Shown: piece by piece, positions 45,130 to 55,035 of the stretch
Layout of the letters: each line of letters starts with the position of its first letter
Numbering within the stretch: position 1 is the first letter of the stretch
Assembly: GCF_003316875.1 (NCBI RefSeq)
Contig: NZ_QMIL01000003.1
Coordinates: 62,001 to 126,000, forward strand
From: Aliidiomarina celeris
GTDB lineage: Bacteria; Pseudomonadota; Gammaproteobacteria; Enterobacterales; Alteromonadaceae
Length of the DNA: 64,000 nucleotides
Direction: 5' to 3'
Made by a program: the position numbers and the translations under genes
The notes under the pieces: model-generated
Database searches by the model: none
Seen by the model: the letters and a program-made list of their open reading frames with translations, nothing else
What the model was told of the DNA's origin: nothing

Positions 45130-47270
45130 TGACTGAACAGCAACGCGCGGAACAGCAATCCGCCTTTACTTTAGAGGTGCATTCGAACGGGATCGGGGTG
45201 GTAACCATTGATGTACCCGGTGAGTCGATGAACACCTTAAAGGCCACGTTTGTCGACGAAGTTACAGAGTTGATGGCTGAAATTAAAAGCAATTCCAATT
45301 TAAAAGGGTTGGTGTTTATTAGCGGTAAGGCGTCCTCTTTTGTGGCAGGTGCTGATATTCGCATGATCAATGATTGCCGCTCTGCCGAAGACGCCGAGAG
45401 CCTTGCACGACAAGGGCAAGCGCTTTTTGATCAAATAGAAAATCTCGACATACCTGTCATTGCCGCAGTACATGGTCCAGCGTTGGGTGGTGGCTTAGAG
45501 CTTGCACTCGCATGTCATGGCCGCGTATTGAGCGATTCACCGAAAACCGTGATCGGTTTGCCCGAGGTGCAGCTTGGGCTGCTCCCCGGCTCGGGCGGAA
45601 CGCAACGCTTACCGCGTGCTGTCGGAATTCAGCAAGGGCTCACCATGATGCTAACAGGGAAGCAGTTGCGCCCTTCTCAGGCTCGCAAGCTCGGCTTAGC
45701 CAACGAAGTAGTTCCGCAAAGTATTCTGCTACAAGCGGCTATGGAATTGGCACTGAAAGGCAAGCCTGCGCAACCAAAACCTAAGTTAAATACAATGGGC
45801 AAGCTCCTTGAAGGGCCGCTCAAAAGTGTTTTATTCAACAAAGCTCGCGAACAGGCACAAAAGAAAGCGTTGAATAATTACCCGGCGATTGACCGCATTA
45901 TAGACACGGTGCGCGTGGGCGTGACCAAGGGCATGAAGGCGGGGTTAGCATACGAAGCCAAGCAGTTTGGCGAGCTCGCGATGACCCCAGAGTCGAAGCA
46001 ACTTCGCGGTATTTTCTTTGCCACTACAGAAATGAAAAAAGAGACGGGTGCCGAGGGTACGCAGCCTGCAAAAGTAAAGAAAGCAGCGGTGCTCGGTGGT
46101 GGCTTGATGGGCGGTGGTATTGCTCACGTTACTATTACCAAAGCTAAAATTCCGGTGCGTTTGAAAGACATTAATCAAGACGGTATCCGCAATGCTTTGG
46201 GGTATCACCATAAGCTGTTGTCGCCGCGCTTGAAGCGCCGGCATATCAGTAAGGCCGAGTTTGAGAAGCAAATTCTTATGCTGACCGGTAGCCTCGACTA
46301 CTCTGGCTTTCGAAATGCCGATATTGTAGTGGAAGCGGTTTTTGAAGACTTGGAACTGAAGCAGAAAATGGTGGCAGACATTGAAGAGCATGCTGCTGAG
46401 CATACCATTTTTGCGACCAATACATCTTCGTTGCCGATTACGCAGATTGCAGCGAAGGCCGAACGCCCCGAGCAGGTTATTGGCTTACATTATTTCTCTC
46501 CGGTTGAAAAAATGCCGTTGGCAGAAATTATTACGCATGCCGGAACCTCGCCGGAAACCATTGCCACTACGGTTGAATTTGCCAAGAAGCAAGGTAAAAC
46601 CCCAATTGTAGTCGCCGACGGTGCCGGTTTTTATGTGAACCGCATTCTTGCGCCATATATGAACGAGGCCGCACGCTTATTGCTCGCCGGAGAACCTATT
46701 GAGGCGCTCGATAAAGCGCTGGTGAAGTTTGGTTTCCCAGTTGGGCCGGTTGCATTGCTTGACGAAGTAGGGATCGATGTAGCAAGTAAAGTGGCCCCAA
46801 TTCTTCGTAATGAGCTTGGCGATCGCTTTGAAGCTCCTGATGCATTTAGCAAGCTACTCGACGACGGCCGCAAAGGGCGTAAAACCGAGAAAGGTTTTTA
46901 CCAATATGGCGCTAAGGTGAAGGGTAAGCAGGTAGACACCAGTGTTTACCAAGTGCTGGGCATTCAACCGAGTGCAAAACGCAAGGCTAGCGATATAGCC
47001 GAGCGTTGTGTATTGCCTATGTTGAATGAAGCCGCATGGTGCTTACAAGAGTCGATTATTCGCTCGCCGCGTGACGGTGATATTGGTGCCATTTTCGGTA
47101 TTGGCTTTCCGCCGTTTCGCGGTGGCCCGTTCCGTTACATGGACACATTGGGGGTACAGCAGGTTGTTGCTCGCCTTAATGCACTTGCAGAACAAGAAGG
47201 TGAGCGCTTCAAGCCTTGTGAGCTACTGGTGAAGATGGCGGCGCAAAACGAGTCTTTCTATAACGACTAA
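45129..47270 (+). CDS. fadJ: fatty acid oxidation complex subunit alpha FadJ
   Basis: FadJ carries enoyl-CoA hydratase and 3-hydroxyacyl-CoA dehydrogenase activities. The frame is open upstream into fadI, but the ATG at 45129 overlaps the fadI stop and gives 713 residues (E. coli 714). The crotonase domain (about 10-195) includes [33 protein letters not shown] and [21 protein letters not shown]. The NAD-binding domain starts near 320 ([14 protein letters not shown]) and contains [12 protein letters not shown] and [18 protein letters not shown]. Two C-terminal HAD domains follow, with [14 protein letters not shown]. Confidence 0.97.
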   Translation: MTEQQRAEQQSAFTLEVHSNGIGVVTIDVPGESMNTLKATFVDEVTELMAEIKSNSNLKGLVFISGKASSFVAGADIRMINDCRSAEDAESLARQGQALFDQIENLDIPVIAAVHGPALGGGLELALACHGRVLSDSPKTVIGLPEVQLGLLPGSGGTQRLPRAVGIQQGLTMMLTGKQLRPSQARKLGLANEVVPQSILLQAAMELALKGKPAQPKPKLNTMGKLLEGPLKSVLFNKAREQAQKKALNNYPAIDRIIDTVRVGVTKGMKAGLAYEAKQFGELAMTPESKQLRGIFFATTEMKKETGAEGTQPAKVKKAAVLGGGLMGGGIAHVTITKAKIPVRLKDINQDGIRNALGYHHKLLSPRLKRRHISKAEFEKQILMLTGSLDYSGFRNADIVVEAVFEDLELKQKMVADIEEHAAEHTIFATNTSSLPITQIAAKAERPEQVIGLHYFSPVEKMPLAEIITHAGTSPETIATTVEFAKKQGKTPIVVADGAGFYVNRILAPYMNEAARLLLAGEPIEALDKALVKFGFPVGPVALLDEVGIDVASKVAPILRNELGDRFEAPDAFSKLLDDGRKGRKTEKGFYQYGAKVKGKQVDTSVYQVLGIQPSAKRKASDIAERCVLPMLNEAAWCLQESIIRSPRDGDIGAIFGIGFPPFRGGPFRYMDTLGVQQVVARLNALAEQEGERFKPCELLVKMAAQNESFYND

Positions 47271-47298
47271 TAGCGAACAATAGGCAGCTCGTGTTAAG

Positions 47299-47339
47299 GC
47301 CACCGAGGTAACGAAGATGTTACTCGGTGGCTTTTTTTT
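47299..47339 (+). terminator. intrinsic terminator after fadJ
   Basis: A 13-bp stem with one bulged G (GCCACCGA-G-GTAAC with GTTACTCGGTGGC), loop GAAGAT, then eight T. Confidence 0.92.
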
Positions 47340-47380
47340 GCCATAACATCAGTGAGAATGCGATGGCTTGAGGTCTTTTG

Positions 47381-47386
47381 TATAAT
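47381..47386 (+). promoter_or_regulatory. -10 element before the small membrane protein gene
   Basis: A perfect TATAAT lies 35 bp before the ATG at 47422. No clear -35 is visible at normal spacing. Confidence 0.35.
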
Positions 47387-47421
47387 AAGCCCTGTTGTAC
47401 CGCTCATGTTGGGGGTTAGAA

Positions 47422-47619
47422 ATGCTACTTTTTATTCCTATTGCAATTGTGTCTTCTGTTTACTGCTACATTCAGGCGCATAAATATGCCATGGGGCCGC
47501 GTCGCTGGGGGCTGCTCGCACTTTGTTTTGGCCCTTTTATTTTGCCCATGTTCCGTACCCACAAGCAGTTTCGTTTATTAAAGGCGCTCGGCCCTCAAGG
47601 GGTTCGCTTTAACGCCTAG
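47422..47619 (+). CDS. small membrane protein of unknown function
   Basis: I do not recognise a named family. The ATG at 47422 follows GGGGG by 7 nt and gives 65 residues; a TTG nine codons upstream is less likely. Two hydrophobic segments are visible (about 1-16, LLFIPIAIVSSVYCYI, and 33-49, WGLLALCFGPFILPMF), separated by a short positively charged loop (HKYAMGPRRW). The C-terminus is basic. It is isolated between the fadJ terminator and the convergent GGDEF-EAL gene, with its own likely promoter. Confidence 0.65.
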   Translation: MLLFIPIAIVSSVYCYIQAHKYAMGPRRWGLLALCFGPFILPMFRTHKQFRLLKALGPQGVRFNA

Positions 47620-47658
47620 TTTGTCGTGTTTGGGGTGAGTGCTGTTTTGGTGTTCCGC

Positions 47659-49941
47659 TCACGCTTGGATAGGTTCTGCGAAGGTTTCGAAACGCTCGGC
47701 GCTCAAGGGCTTTGAGAAATAGAAACCTTGAATGGTTTCGCACTTTAAGGTACTTAAAATGGTGACTTGTTCGGCAGCTTCAACGCCTTCAGCAACCACT
47801 GTGAGTCCTAAATTATGTGCCATTGCAATGATCGACGCGACCATGTTTCGTTCGCGCGCACTCTTTTGAATGTCGTCTATAAACACTTTGTCTATTTTCA
47901 GGCAATGAATGGGGAAGCGTTTTAAATAAGCCAAAGAGGAATAGCCTGTGCCAAAGTCGTCGAGCGCCAAGTTAATTCCTAACCGCTGCAGTGCACTCAT
48001 CGTTCGAATGGCCCGTTCAGGATCCGTCATCACCATGCCTTCGGTAATTTCTAATTCGAGTGATTGAGGTGGCAAACCGGTGCGTTGCAGAATACCTTCA
48101 ATGCGCTCTGCGAGATCCGGCTGATTAAACTGCCGAGCAGACAAATTCACCGCCACACGACCTTTAAATAATCCTTTTGCCAGCCAGCGTTTGGCGTCAA
48201 TACAGGCTTGTTCGAGTACACGCTCGCCAAGCTCTACGATCATGCCGGTTTCCTCAGCGAGCGGAATAAAGTCGGCAGGGCTGAGGGAGCCGCTGTGCGG
48301 AACTTGAATTCGTGCGAGTGCTTCAATTCCTTCTATACTTCCGTTTTGCAGGTTCATTTTGGGTTGATAATGCACATGCAAGCCGTCTTCTTTTAAACTT
48401 TGGCGGAGTTGGTTCTCTAGCTTGAGGCGTTGAACGGCTTTTTGGTTCATAGACTCACTAAAGAACTGGTAGCTGTTACCACCGCGATATTTTGCGTGAT
48501 ACATGGCAGTGTCGGCGTTTTGCAGTAGTTCGAGAGAGGAATCGCCGTCGACGGGATACATCACCACGCCCAAGGAACCGTTCACTACCAGTTCCTGTTC
48601 GTCGATGGTAAAGGGCTCATGAAGAATATTTACAATCTCTTCGGCAATACTCGCAACACCGCTCAAGTCGTTAACGTCTTCAATCACAATTGCAAATTCA
48701 TCACCGCCAAGTCGATACAGGGTGTCTTGCGCCGTTAATAAAGAGCTTAATCGCTCAGCAACTTGGCAAAGTAGAATGTCGCCTATATCGTGACTCAAAG
48801 AGTCATTGATTTTCTTGAAGTTATCGAGATCAAAAACCAGCAATGCATGATGAATGCGTTTTCGCACTAAAGTAGAGTGGCTTACCTGAAAGTAAGAGCG
48901 GTTAGGCAGCCCCGTTAGGGTATCGGTATTCGCGAGCCGACGAAGTTCTGTTTCGGTAGACTTGCGCAACGTAATATCGGCGAAACTCAGAACAAAATGG
49001 GTCACAGCTCCGTCTTCACGCCGAATAGCGTCAATGCTAATGTCGATGGTGTAACGCTCGCCGTTGGCGCGAATGTCGTCTACTTCACCACGCCAACTTA
49101 AGTGCGTTTGTAGTTGGTCTTTAATGTGTTCGGTAAATTGTTCCGAGTACAGCGACAAACGAAACGGCTTACCTATGGCGTCTTCCCGGGCAATACCGGT
49201 AATACGCTCAAACGCATCGTTTACTTCCACCGCATTAAGCTCGTGGTCATAAATACACACACCATCGGAGATGTTGGTAAAAGACGCGGCAAATAAACGA
49301 ACCCGCTCTTGTGCTGTAAAGAGCTCGTTCACATCTTTTAGTGTTCCGGTCATTCTTAAGGCGGTCCCTTCTAAACTGCGTTCCACGACTTTCCCGCGGT
49401 CGAGTACCCAGCGCCAGTTGCCGTCTTTCGCTTGCACCCGATAAGTAAGTTCAAAATGCTCACTATGACCACCCAAATGCTGGATTAAAGCGTCTTTCAC
49501 CGGTAATAAATCGTCGGGGTGGATGGGTGCGCCTCCCTTTAGTTGCCTGAGGCCGTCGAAAGGAAAAGCGGCAAATACTTGCCAATCATTCTGACAGTGT
49601 AGGGTTTCGGTATCGATTTCCCAGTCCCAGAGTTGGTCGCCACTCCCCCACAGCGAAAGTTTTAAACGCTCTTCGCTAGCGCGTAACTTACCAATGGTGA
49701 GTCGGCGTTTTTGAATGGAGTCGTAGGCAAAGCCAACCACAGTAACCAAAATGAAAACGAGGGTAGCGATAGTCCAGCCGGACTGCCACCAAGGAGGTGT
49801 TATTAATTCAGCAGGAACGGTGAGTTCAGTGGCAAACACAGCTCCCTTTGCAGGAAGCAATGCGGTTACGAAAAAGAGCAAAACAAAATGAAGGAGGCTA
49901 GAAAAATAAAAGCCTCGCAAAAAAAAGTAATTAGCGCGCAC
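47659..49941 (-). CDS. membrane-anchored PAS-GGDEF-EAL protein
   Basis: This is a 760-residue cyclic di-GMP enzyme. Two N-terminal hydrophobic segments (about 8-30 and 52-70) anchor it, with only a short periplasmic loop of about 20 residues between them. Two PAS domains follow (about 85-205 with a PAC motif, and 215-335 starting ASFTNISDGVCIYDHELNAVEVN). The GGDEF domain (about 340-500) contains RLGGDEFAIVIED, and the EAL domain (about 510-755) contains EGIEALARIQ, NLSARQF, LALDDFGTGYSSLAYL and KIDKVFIDDI. Both active-site motifs are intact, so it could make or degrade c-di-GMP. Which dominates cannot be told from sequence. Confidence 0.93.
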   Translation of the reverse strand: MRANYFFLRGFYFSSLLHFVLLFFVTALLPAKGAVFATELTVPAELITPPWWQSGWTIATLVFILVTVVGFAYDSIQKRRLTIGKLRASEERLKLSLWGSGDQLWDWEIDTETLHCQNDWQVFAAFPFDGLRQLKGGAPIHPDDLLPVKDALIQHLGGHSEHFELTYRVQAKDGNWRWVLDRGKVVERSLEGTALRMTGTLKDVNELFTAQERVRLFAASFTNISDGVCIYDHELNAVEVNDAFERITGIAREDAIGKPFRLSLYSEQFTEHIKDQLQTHLSWRGEVDDIRANGERYTIDISIDAIRREDGAVTHFVLSFADITLRKSTETELRRLANTDTLTGLPNRSYFQVSHSTLVRKRIHHALLVFDLDNFKKINDSLSHDIGDILLCQVAERLSSLLTAQDTLYRLGGDEFAIVIEDVNDLSGVASIAEEIVNILHEPFTIDEQELVVNGSLGVVMYPVDGDSSLELLQNADTAMYHAKYRGGNSYQFFSESMNQKAVQRLKLENQLRQSLKEDGLHVHYQPKMNLQNGSIEGIEALARIQVPHSGSLSPADFIPLAEETGMIVELGERVLEQACIDAKRWLAKGLFKGRVAVNLSARQFNQPDLAERIEGILQRTGLPPQSLELEITEGMVMTDPERAIRTMSALQRLGINLALDDFGTGYSSLAYLKRFPIHCLKIDKVFIDDIQKSARERNMVASIIAMAHNLGLTVVAEGVEAAEQVTILSTLKCETIQGFYFSKPLSAERFETFAEPIQA

Positions 49942-50002
49942 TTAAACCTCAGTGTAGGCTGCGTTCCGCTGCAGCTCTTATTGTTAGCGTTAAGTTAACG
50001 GA

Positions 50003-52768
50003 TTACTGGGGAACTGTCAAAGCCGAAGTGTGCAATGCCATAGCGGCTTTATGCTCACTCAAATGTTGCTTTACGCAGTGTAGGAAAGTGTTCAATTCTA
50101 GATTCAAGATCGCCTGGCCTAGTTCTTTGGCGAGCCCGAATTGGCCTTGGTTGTGCGTAATCGTTTGCCAGTTCCGCTGGGCACTAATACGCAGGCTTGG
50201 GTCGGGATCGAAAAAATGATTTGCGACGGCTTGTTGCGCAGCGCTAAAACTCTCTTGATCAATACTTTGCAGCTCTTCCGCTAAATTCTGAATGAAATCG
50301 GCGATTGCTTTGGTTAATGTTTTGGGTTCGGTTGTTGGCGATTGCACGTAAAACAGCAACCCAGGCAGCCCGTGCATGGGGGTGTAGCTCGTACCGACCA
50401 AATAGCCCAATTGTTGGCGAGTTCTCAATTCACTGAAAAAATGCGGGTTTGCTAAATGGTTAAGTAGTAAGAAACAGGCTCTATCTTTTAATTGTGTACT
50501 TTCACCTTGAATGAAAAACGCAGTAGCATGGTCGGGATGACTGCTTGGGAAACTGTGCTGCTCTGTTCCCGAGGGTAAACGACGAACATAACGGCTTATT
50601 TTGGTTGAGGGTTCGAGTACAAGAGGGAGATGCTGTGCCGCATGTTTTGCCATGTCTTCGGCTTGTTCTGCGTTCCAGTCGCCATGTACGAGCATAAGCG
50701 CTTGAGCATCGCGAAATAAGCCAGAAAGTAAGTTGATAAAATGGTCGTAATCCAAGTCGTTAACACTTTCGGCGAGCTGCTTCGATGTGTACGCACCTTG
50801 CTGCAGGTGGTGGTGTAGCATGGCAAATAGATGGTTGATCGGATTGTTCTTATGCACTGCGTGCCAGTTGTCACGGAGCTGATCGCGAATTTGCTGGAAC
50901 GACTCTAAAGTAGGTTTGAACTTGCCTAAAGTTTGCACCAAGTCGTTAAACAACTGCGCTTGCTTGCATGAAAACCCTGCCAAATGAAGCGTAATACCGC
51001 CATGTTGTGGATAAAGATTAAAATGAATGCCGGCTACTTCTGCGTCGTAAAACGTTTCATTTAACAGCTCTAAGCCTAATTCGCACCAAATACGGCTGCA
51101 GGCATAGTTACGTGCACTGGCGTTGGCGTAGGGCAAGCGTAGCTGAAGATACAGGTGGCCTTTAGGCACTCGAAATTGCTGGTCCTGCAAATGCCAAAGC
51201 TCGAGAGCTGGCGTAATACGCGAATAGCGAGGAACAGCAGAGTATTCTTCCGAAGCAGAGGCAAGTGGGAGCGGTGAACGCCGCTCAGGAATATAAGGAT
51301 TAACTGGCGGCAGCCTTAAGTTTGCGCTAGCAATAAGGGGCCTTACCGATTCGGAGTTAAACTCAGCTAAGGTTTCTGCAGTGAGTGGGGCCACTTGATA
51401 GCCGGCTTGGTACCATTTCGACTTCTTATTGGTCGGCAAACTACGATGAATACGGGTAATGCGAACATATTTCGGCTGTAAATGTGCCAATAATGTGTGT
51501 GCGAAATCGGTATTAAGGCAGTCCATGCGATAATCCCCGGAAACCACGTGTTGAGGTTCGTAGTGTAATAAATTGACCGACAATTGCGATGCAAGATCAA
51601 CCGGACGAACAGTTTCTGGAAACTGATAGGCAAGGGCGACCATTTGTTTACGTTCATTGTATAGCGTTGGTTGTAGCCCTTGCTGCCGAATAAGTTCTAT
51701 ATAAGCGAAGCAGAGAGAAATAACTTCTTGTTCGTGCTGTCCGCCTAACTTAGTGAGTTGCAGGTTGATATTGAAGTCTTTGAAATTACTGCCGCTGGCG
51801 CCACCGCCAGCAGATAAATTTGTAATCCAACCTTTTGCGCGCAGCACAGCACATAAGGAATGTTGCCCTTCGTACCCCAGTAAATGGGCGATAAAACTCG
51901 TTGTTTTATGCAAATAGTCGTGATTAATACCCGGTAATGCAAAGGTTAAAATGAGTCGATTCGCTTCTTTGAGAGGCTTTACGTTAATTCTAACTGCAAG
52001 TTGTTGCGGTGTGTAAAGTGGAACTGTAGGTGAAGGCGTCGCCTCTGCAGCGGCTTGAATATTAGTGAAGTGTTGAGCCGCGAGTGTTAATAAAGCTTCG
52101 GTCGACTGGGGACCGGTCATCACAAGCGCCATATTACCGGCATGGTAGTAACTATGAAAAAAGTCGAACAACTGCTGGCGTAAGCTTGCGCCGGGTTGAT
52201 CAATAAGAGTAGACGCATTGCCCACTGAAAATCGGGAAAAGGGGTGCGCGGGATTCGAGGTTTCTTTATGCACGTCGTAGAGTCGCCGCAGTTCGTCTTT
52301 TACTTTTAAACGATATTCTGCTTCAACGGCTTGGCGCTCTTTGTCTATCCAGTCTTGATTAAACTTTGGTGAACTAAACAGGGCAGCAAAACGGTTTAAC
52401 CCCGCGGCAAAGTGCTCAACTGGGAGTTCAAAGTAGAAATTGCTATGTTCGGTACCTGTCCATGCATTATGGTGGCCGCCAGCGAAACTCATAAAGTCTG
52501 AGTAAGACTCGGCCTCAGGAAAGGCTTCACTGCCCAAAAAAACCATGTGCTCTAAAAAATGGGCGAGCCCAGGCGTGTTTTCTGGGTCTTGAAAGTGCCC
52601 CGCGCGAATGGCTAACGCAGCGGCCGCCTGGTGGGTATTCGGAATATGCACAGCAAGCACCGGCAAGCCATTGCTAAGCTGAGCAAGTTCATACTTACGT
52701 GTATCATCGCTGCTCGCCTCAGGGGCTTTGCGATACAAAAATGGCTCGTTTGAATGCTCTGTTGCCAT
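50003..52768 (-). CDS. M16 family zinc peptidase (pitrilysin/insulysin type)
   Basis: ATG 52768 (MATEHSNEPFLYRKAPE) is preferred over an upstream start at 52816 because GGGGA lies upstream of it; the product is 921 residues. The inverted zinc motif HFLEH is at residues 70-74, followed by the family NAWTGTEHSNFYFELP segment and the distal glutamate region (KERQAVEAEYRLKVKDE). Four homologous halves fill the length, with the inactive C-terminal half carrying RTRQQLGYLVGTSY, typical of insulysins. No signal peptide is seen, so it is probably cytosolic, unlike E. coli PtrA. It lies 64 nt downstream of bamE but points away from any known partner. Confidence 0.88.
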   Translation of the reverse strand: MATEHSNEPFLYRKAPEASSDDTRKYELAQLSNGLPVLAVHIPNTHQAAAALAIRAGHFQDPENTPGLAHFLEHMVFLGSEAFPEAESYSDFMSFAGGHHNAWTGTEHSNFYFELPVEHFAAGLNRFAALFSSPKFNQDWIDKERQAVEAEYRLKVKDELRRLYDVHKETSNPAHPFSRFSVGNASTLIDQPGASLRQQLFDFFHSYYHAGNMALVMTGPQSTEALLTLAAQHFTNIQAAAEATPSPTVPLYTPQQLAVRINVKPLKEANRLILTFALPGINHDYLHKTTSFIAHLLGYEGQHSLCAVLRAKGWITNLSAGGGASGSNFKDFNINLQLTKLGGQHEQEVISLCFAYIELIRQQGLQPTLYNERKQMVALAYQFPETVRPVDLASQLSVNLLHYEPQHVVSGDYRMDCLNTDFAHTLLAHLQPKYVRITRIHRSLPTNKKSKWYQAGYQVAPLTAETLAEFNSESVRPLIASANLRLPPVNPYIPERRSPLPLASASEEYSAVPRYSRITPALELWHLQDQQFRVPKGHLYLQLRLPYANASARNYACSRIWCELGLELLNETFYDAEVAGIHFNLYPQHGGITLHLAGFSCKQAQLFNDLVQTLGKFKPTLESFQQIRDQLRDNWHAVHKNNPINHLFAMLHHHLQQGAYTSKQLAESVNDLDYDHFINLLSGLFRDAQALMLVHGDWNAEQAEDMAKHAAQHLPLVLEPSTKISRYVRRLPSGTEQHSFPSSHPDHATAFFIQGESTQLKDRACFLLLNHLANPHFFSELRTRQQLGYLVGTSYTPMHGLPGLLFYVQSPTTEPKTLTKAIADFIQNLAEELQSIDQESFSAAQQAVANHFFDPDPSLRISAQRNWQTITHNQGQFGLAKELGQAILNLELNTFLHCVKQHLSEHKAAMALHTSALTVPQ

Positions 52769-52832
52769 GCAATTTATTCCCCGGTTTACTGTAAGAAGGC
52801 CGCCTTTTACGGCCATCGGGTACTACATGGAA

Positions 52833-53180
52833 TTAAGGATCGAGGGGGGTGTTGAAGTTTTCTGGAACTTCAAAATCTCCGCTTAAACGCACTACCTTCT
52901 CATTTTCAAAATGAATAACAGCTTCGCGTGTAAACACTTCACCTCGGCCCGGCTTTAATCGATAAATATAATGCCATGTGTCGGCGCGAAAGGCATTTTC
53001 AACCACTGGCTTACCTAATACGTAAGCAACTTGTTCTCGGGTCATACCGACACGTAATTGATCAACGTCTTTTTGTTCGATGTAGTTCCCTTGCGGTATG
53101 TCAATTTTGTATACCAAGGGATCGACAACAGAGCAGGCCGACAGTGAAAGAGCAAACAGTGCAATAGCAATTTTTTTCAT
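52833..53180 (-). CDS. bamE: outer membrane protein assembly factor BamE
   Basis: BamE (SmpA/OmlA) is a small lipoprotein of the BAM complex that inserts beta-barrels in the outer membrane. The frame extends upstream, but the Met at 53180 gives a typical lipoprotein signal (MKKIAIALFALSLSAC, acylated C16) and 115 residues, near the 113 of E. coli. The mature part has the conserved QGNYIEQKDVDQLRVGMTREQVAYVLGKPVVENAF and YIYRLKPGRG segments. It sits head to tail with recN, separated by recN's terminator. The bamE/recN neighbourhood is conserved in gammaproteobacteria. Confidence 0.93.
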   Translation of the reverse strand: MKKIAIALFALSLSACSVVDPLVYKIDIPQGNYIEQKDVDQLRVGMTREQVAYVLGKPVVENAFRADTWHYIYRLKPGRGEVFTREAVIHFENEKVVRLSGDFEVPENFNTPLDP

Positions 53181-53232
53181 AGTTGAACCGAGTTCTAGCG
53201 CCTTATTTGTAGAATATAGAAGAATCATAACG

Positions 53233-53263
53233 TAAAAAGCAGCTCACCTGCTAGCGAGCTGCC
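53233..53263 (-). terminator. intrinsic terminator of recN
   Basis: On the minus strand GCAGCTC and GAGCTGC form a 7-bp stem with a 10-nt loop, followed by TTTTT. It lies 34 nt after the recN stop and before bamE. Confidence 0.8.
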
Positions 53264-53296
53264 CTAATTTGTCCAGCAAAAACCAACAAAGTTCCG

Positions 53297-54958
53297 TTAA
53301 CCCGCTAACAACTCTTGCGCATTCGCCAGTGTATTCGCTGTAATAGTGTCACCGCCAAGCAAACGGGCTAACTCCGTTACTCGATCACTGTCGTTCAAAG
53401 CGTGCATTTGGGTAAAGGTGCGCCCACTACGGGTTGTTTTTTGAACTTGCAGTTGATAGTGAGCGCGAGCCGCAACTTGCGGTAAATGCGTTACACAAAT
53501 AACTTGATTCGAGTCGCCCAGTTGGCGCATGAGTTTACCTACAGTGGCCGCTGTTGGTCCACTTACGCCTACATCCACTTCATCGAAGATAAGCGTAGGC
53601 AACCCTTCACGCTGTGCAGTCAGCACTTGAATTGCCAAGCTAATCCGAGAAAGCTCGCCACCGGAAGCAACCTTTTGCATAGGCTGTGGTTTTTGCCCCG
53701 CGTTAACGGACACGTCGAAGCTTACATGATCAAAACCCTGTAGAGACGCAAAAGCATTATCGGCCTGCACACGAATTAGCATTTGCCCGTCGGGCATGTT
53801 GAGCTGCTTCATGGTGGTAGCAATTTGCTTACTTAACGCTGCTGCGGTTTTAGTGCGCAGTGCACTCAGTTGCTCTGCAAGGCTAAAATACTGCTGCTGT
53901 GCCTTGGTAATATCTTGATCGAGCGTTTCTAACCGATCAGACGACAAACTAAGGCTGGCTAATTCTTCCTCAAGTTCTTTTTGCAACGCTGGCAGTTGGG
54001 CTGGGGTTATATGATGTTTACGAGCCAACTGTAAGGCGGTGCTCAGGCGTTGCTCGGCAAAGGCAAGTGACTCTGGATCTGCTTCTAGATGATCATGATA
54101 GTGGCGAAGCTCACGAACGGCTTCTTCAATTCGAACGGACGCTTCATCGAGAAGCTCAACAATAGGTTGCATGTTCGAATCTAATTCTATGTTGGACCGT
54201 AACCGTTCTACCACGCTTTCAACTAAACTGTAGGCGTTATTATGCTCACCATCGTAAAGTGAATTGAGCCCATATCCGGCATCATCCATTAAACCGCTGG
54301 TATTAGCGAGTTTGCGATGCTCTGCTTCGAGTGCCTCATATTCACCTTCAGCGAGGGCAAATTCGGTAAGCTCTTGGACTTGATATTCAATGAGCTGTTT
54401 ACGCGCTAAAAATTGTGTTTCGTTTGCTTTTAGGGTGTTTAACTCTTTCACGAGAGCTTGCCATGAGCGCCACGCTTCGCCCACTTCAATTAGCTTAGCT
54501 TCGTGTTGGCCATATTGGTCGAGCAAAGCAAGTTGATATTCAGGTTTCATGAGCAAATGATGGTCGTGTTGACCATGAAGGCAGACCAAGAGGGAGCCGA
54601 TTTCTTTGAGTAAACTCACGGGCACCGGAGCGCCATTAATGAAGGCTTTAGAACGGCCTTCTGCACTAATGGTGCGGCGTAAGAAGCATTCTCCTTCTGC
54701 GTCCAATTCGCGGTCTTCTAACCAGCTTTGTACTCGCGGTAGCCGTTCAAGGTAAAAGCTTGCTGATATTTCTGCTTTTGTGGACCCTTCGCGAACCATA
54801 CTCGCCTCTGCGCGAGCACCTAAACAGAGACTTAACGCGTCGAGGGCTATGGATTTTCCTGCCCCTGTTTCGCCTGTAATTGCACTCATGCCATGCTTAA
54901 AGTCGACGATGAGGTCATCAACAATGGCAAAATTACGGATGCATAATTGAGTAAGCAC
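53297..54958 (-). CDS. recN: DNA repair protein RecN
   Basis: RecN is an SMC-like ATPase that helps repair double-strand breaks. The 553-residue protein has the N-terminal half-ATPase (MLTQLCIRNFAIVDDLIVDF; Walker A GETGAGKS), a long antiparallel coiled coil (about 150-380), and the C-terminal half with the ABC signature ASGGELSRISLAIQVL. Walker B is LIFDEVDVGVSG, and QVICVTHLPQVAARA follows. Length matches E. coli (553). Expression is probably SOS-controlled: a LexA box overlaps the promoter and the region just upstream of the ribosome site. Confidence 0.97.
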   Translation of the reverse strand: MLTQLCIRNFAIVDDLIVDFKHGMSAITGETGAGKSIALDALSLCLGARAEASMVREGSTKAEISASFYLERLPRVQSWLEDRELDAEGECFLRRTISAEGRSKAFINGAPVPVSLLKEIGSLLVCLHGQHDHHLLMKPEYQLALLDQYGQHEAKLIEVGEAWRSWQALVKELNTLKANETQFLARKQLIEYQVQELTEFALAEGEYEALEAEHRKLANTSGLMDDAGYGLNSLYDGEHNNAYSLVESVVERLRSNIELDSNMQPIVELLDEASVRIEEAVRELRHYHDHLEADPESLAFAEQRLSTALQLARKHHITPAQLPALQKELEEELASLSLSSDRLETLDQDITKAQQQYFSLAEQLSALRTKTAAALSKQIATTMKQLNMPDGQMLIRVQADNAFASLQGFDHVSFDVSVNAGQKPQPMQKVASGGELSRISLAIQVLTAQREGLPTLIFDEVDVGVSGPTAATVGKLMRQLGDSNQVICVTHLPQVAARAHYQLQVQKTTRSGRTFTQMHALNDSDRVTELARLLGGDTITANTLANAQELLAG

Positions 54959-54969
54959 AACAACCTCCT

Positions 54970-54989
54970 AGCTGGTTATATATACAGTA
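54970..54989 (-). promoter_or_regulatory. LexA (SOS) box of recN
   Basis: The minus strand reads TACTGTATATATAACCAGCT, matching the LexA consensus CTGT-N8-ACAG except one base in the right half. The same CTGT...CCAG form is known at E. coli recN. It ends next to the AGGAGG ribosome site. Just upstream TTGCGG, 16 nt and TATATT form a likely promoter that LexA would cover. Confidence 0.85.
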
Positions 54990-55035
54990 AATATACAGTA
55001 TTTATCCAGTACCGCAAGGTGTGGCGAAAAATTAT

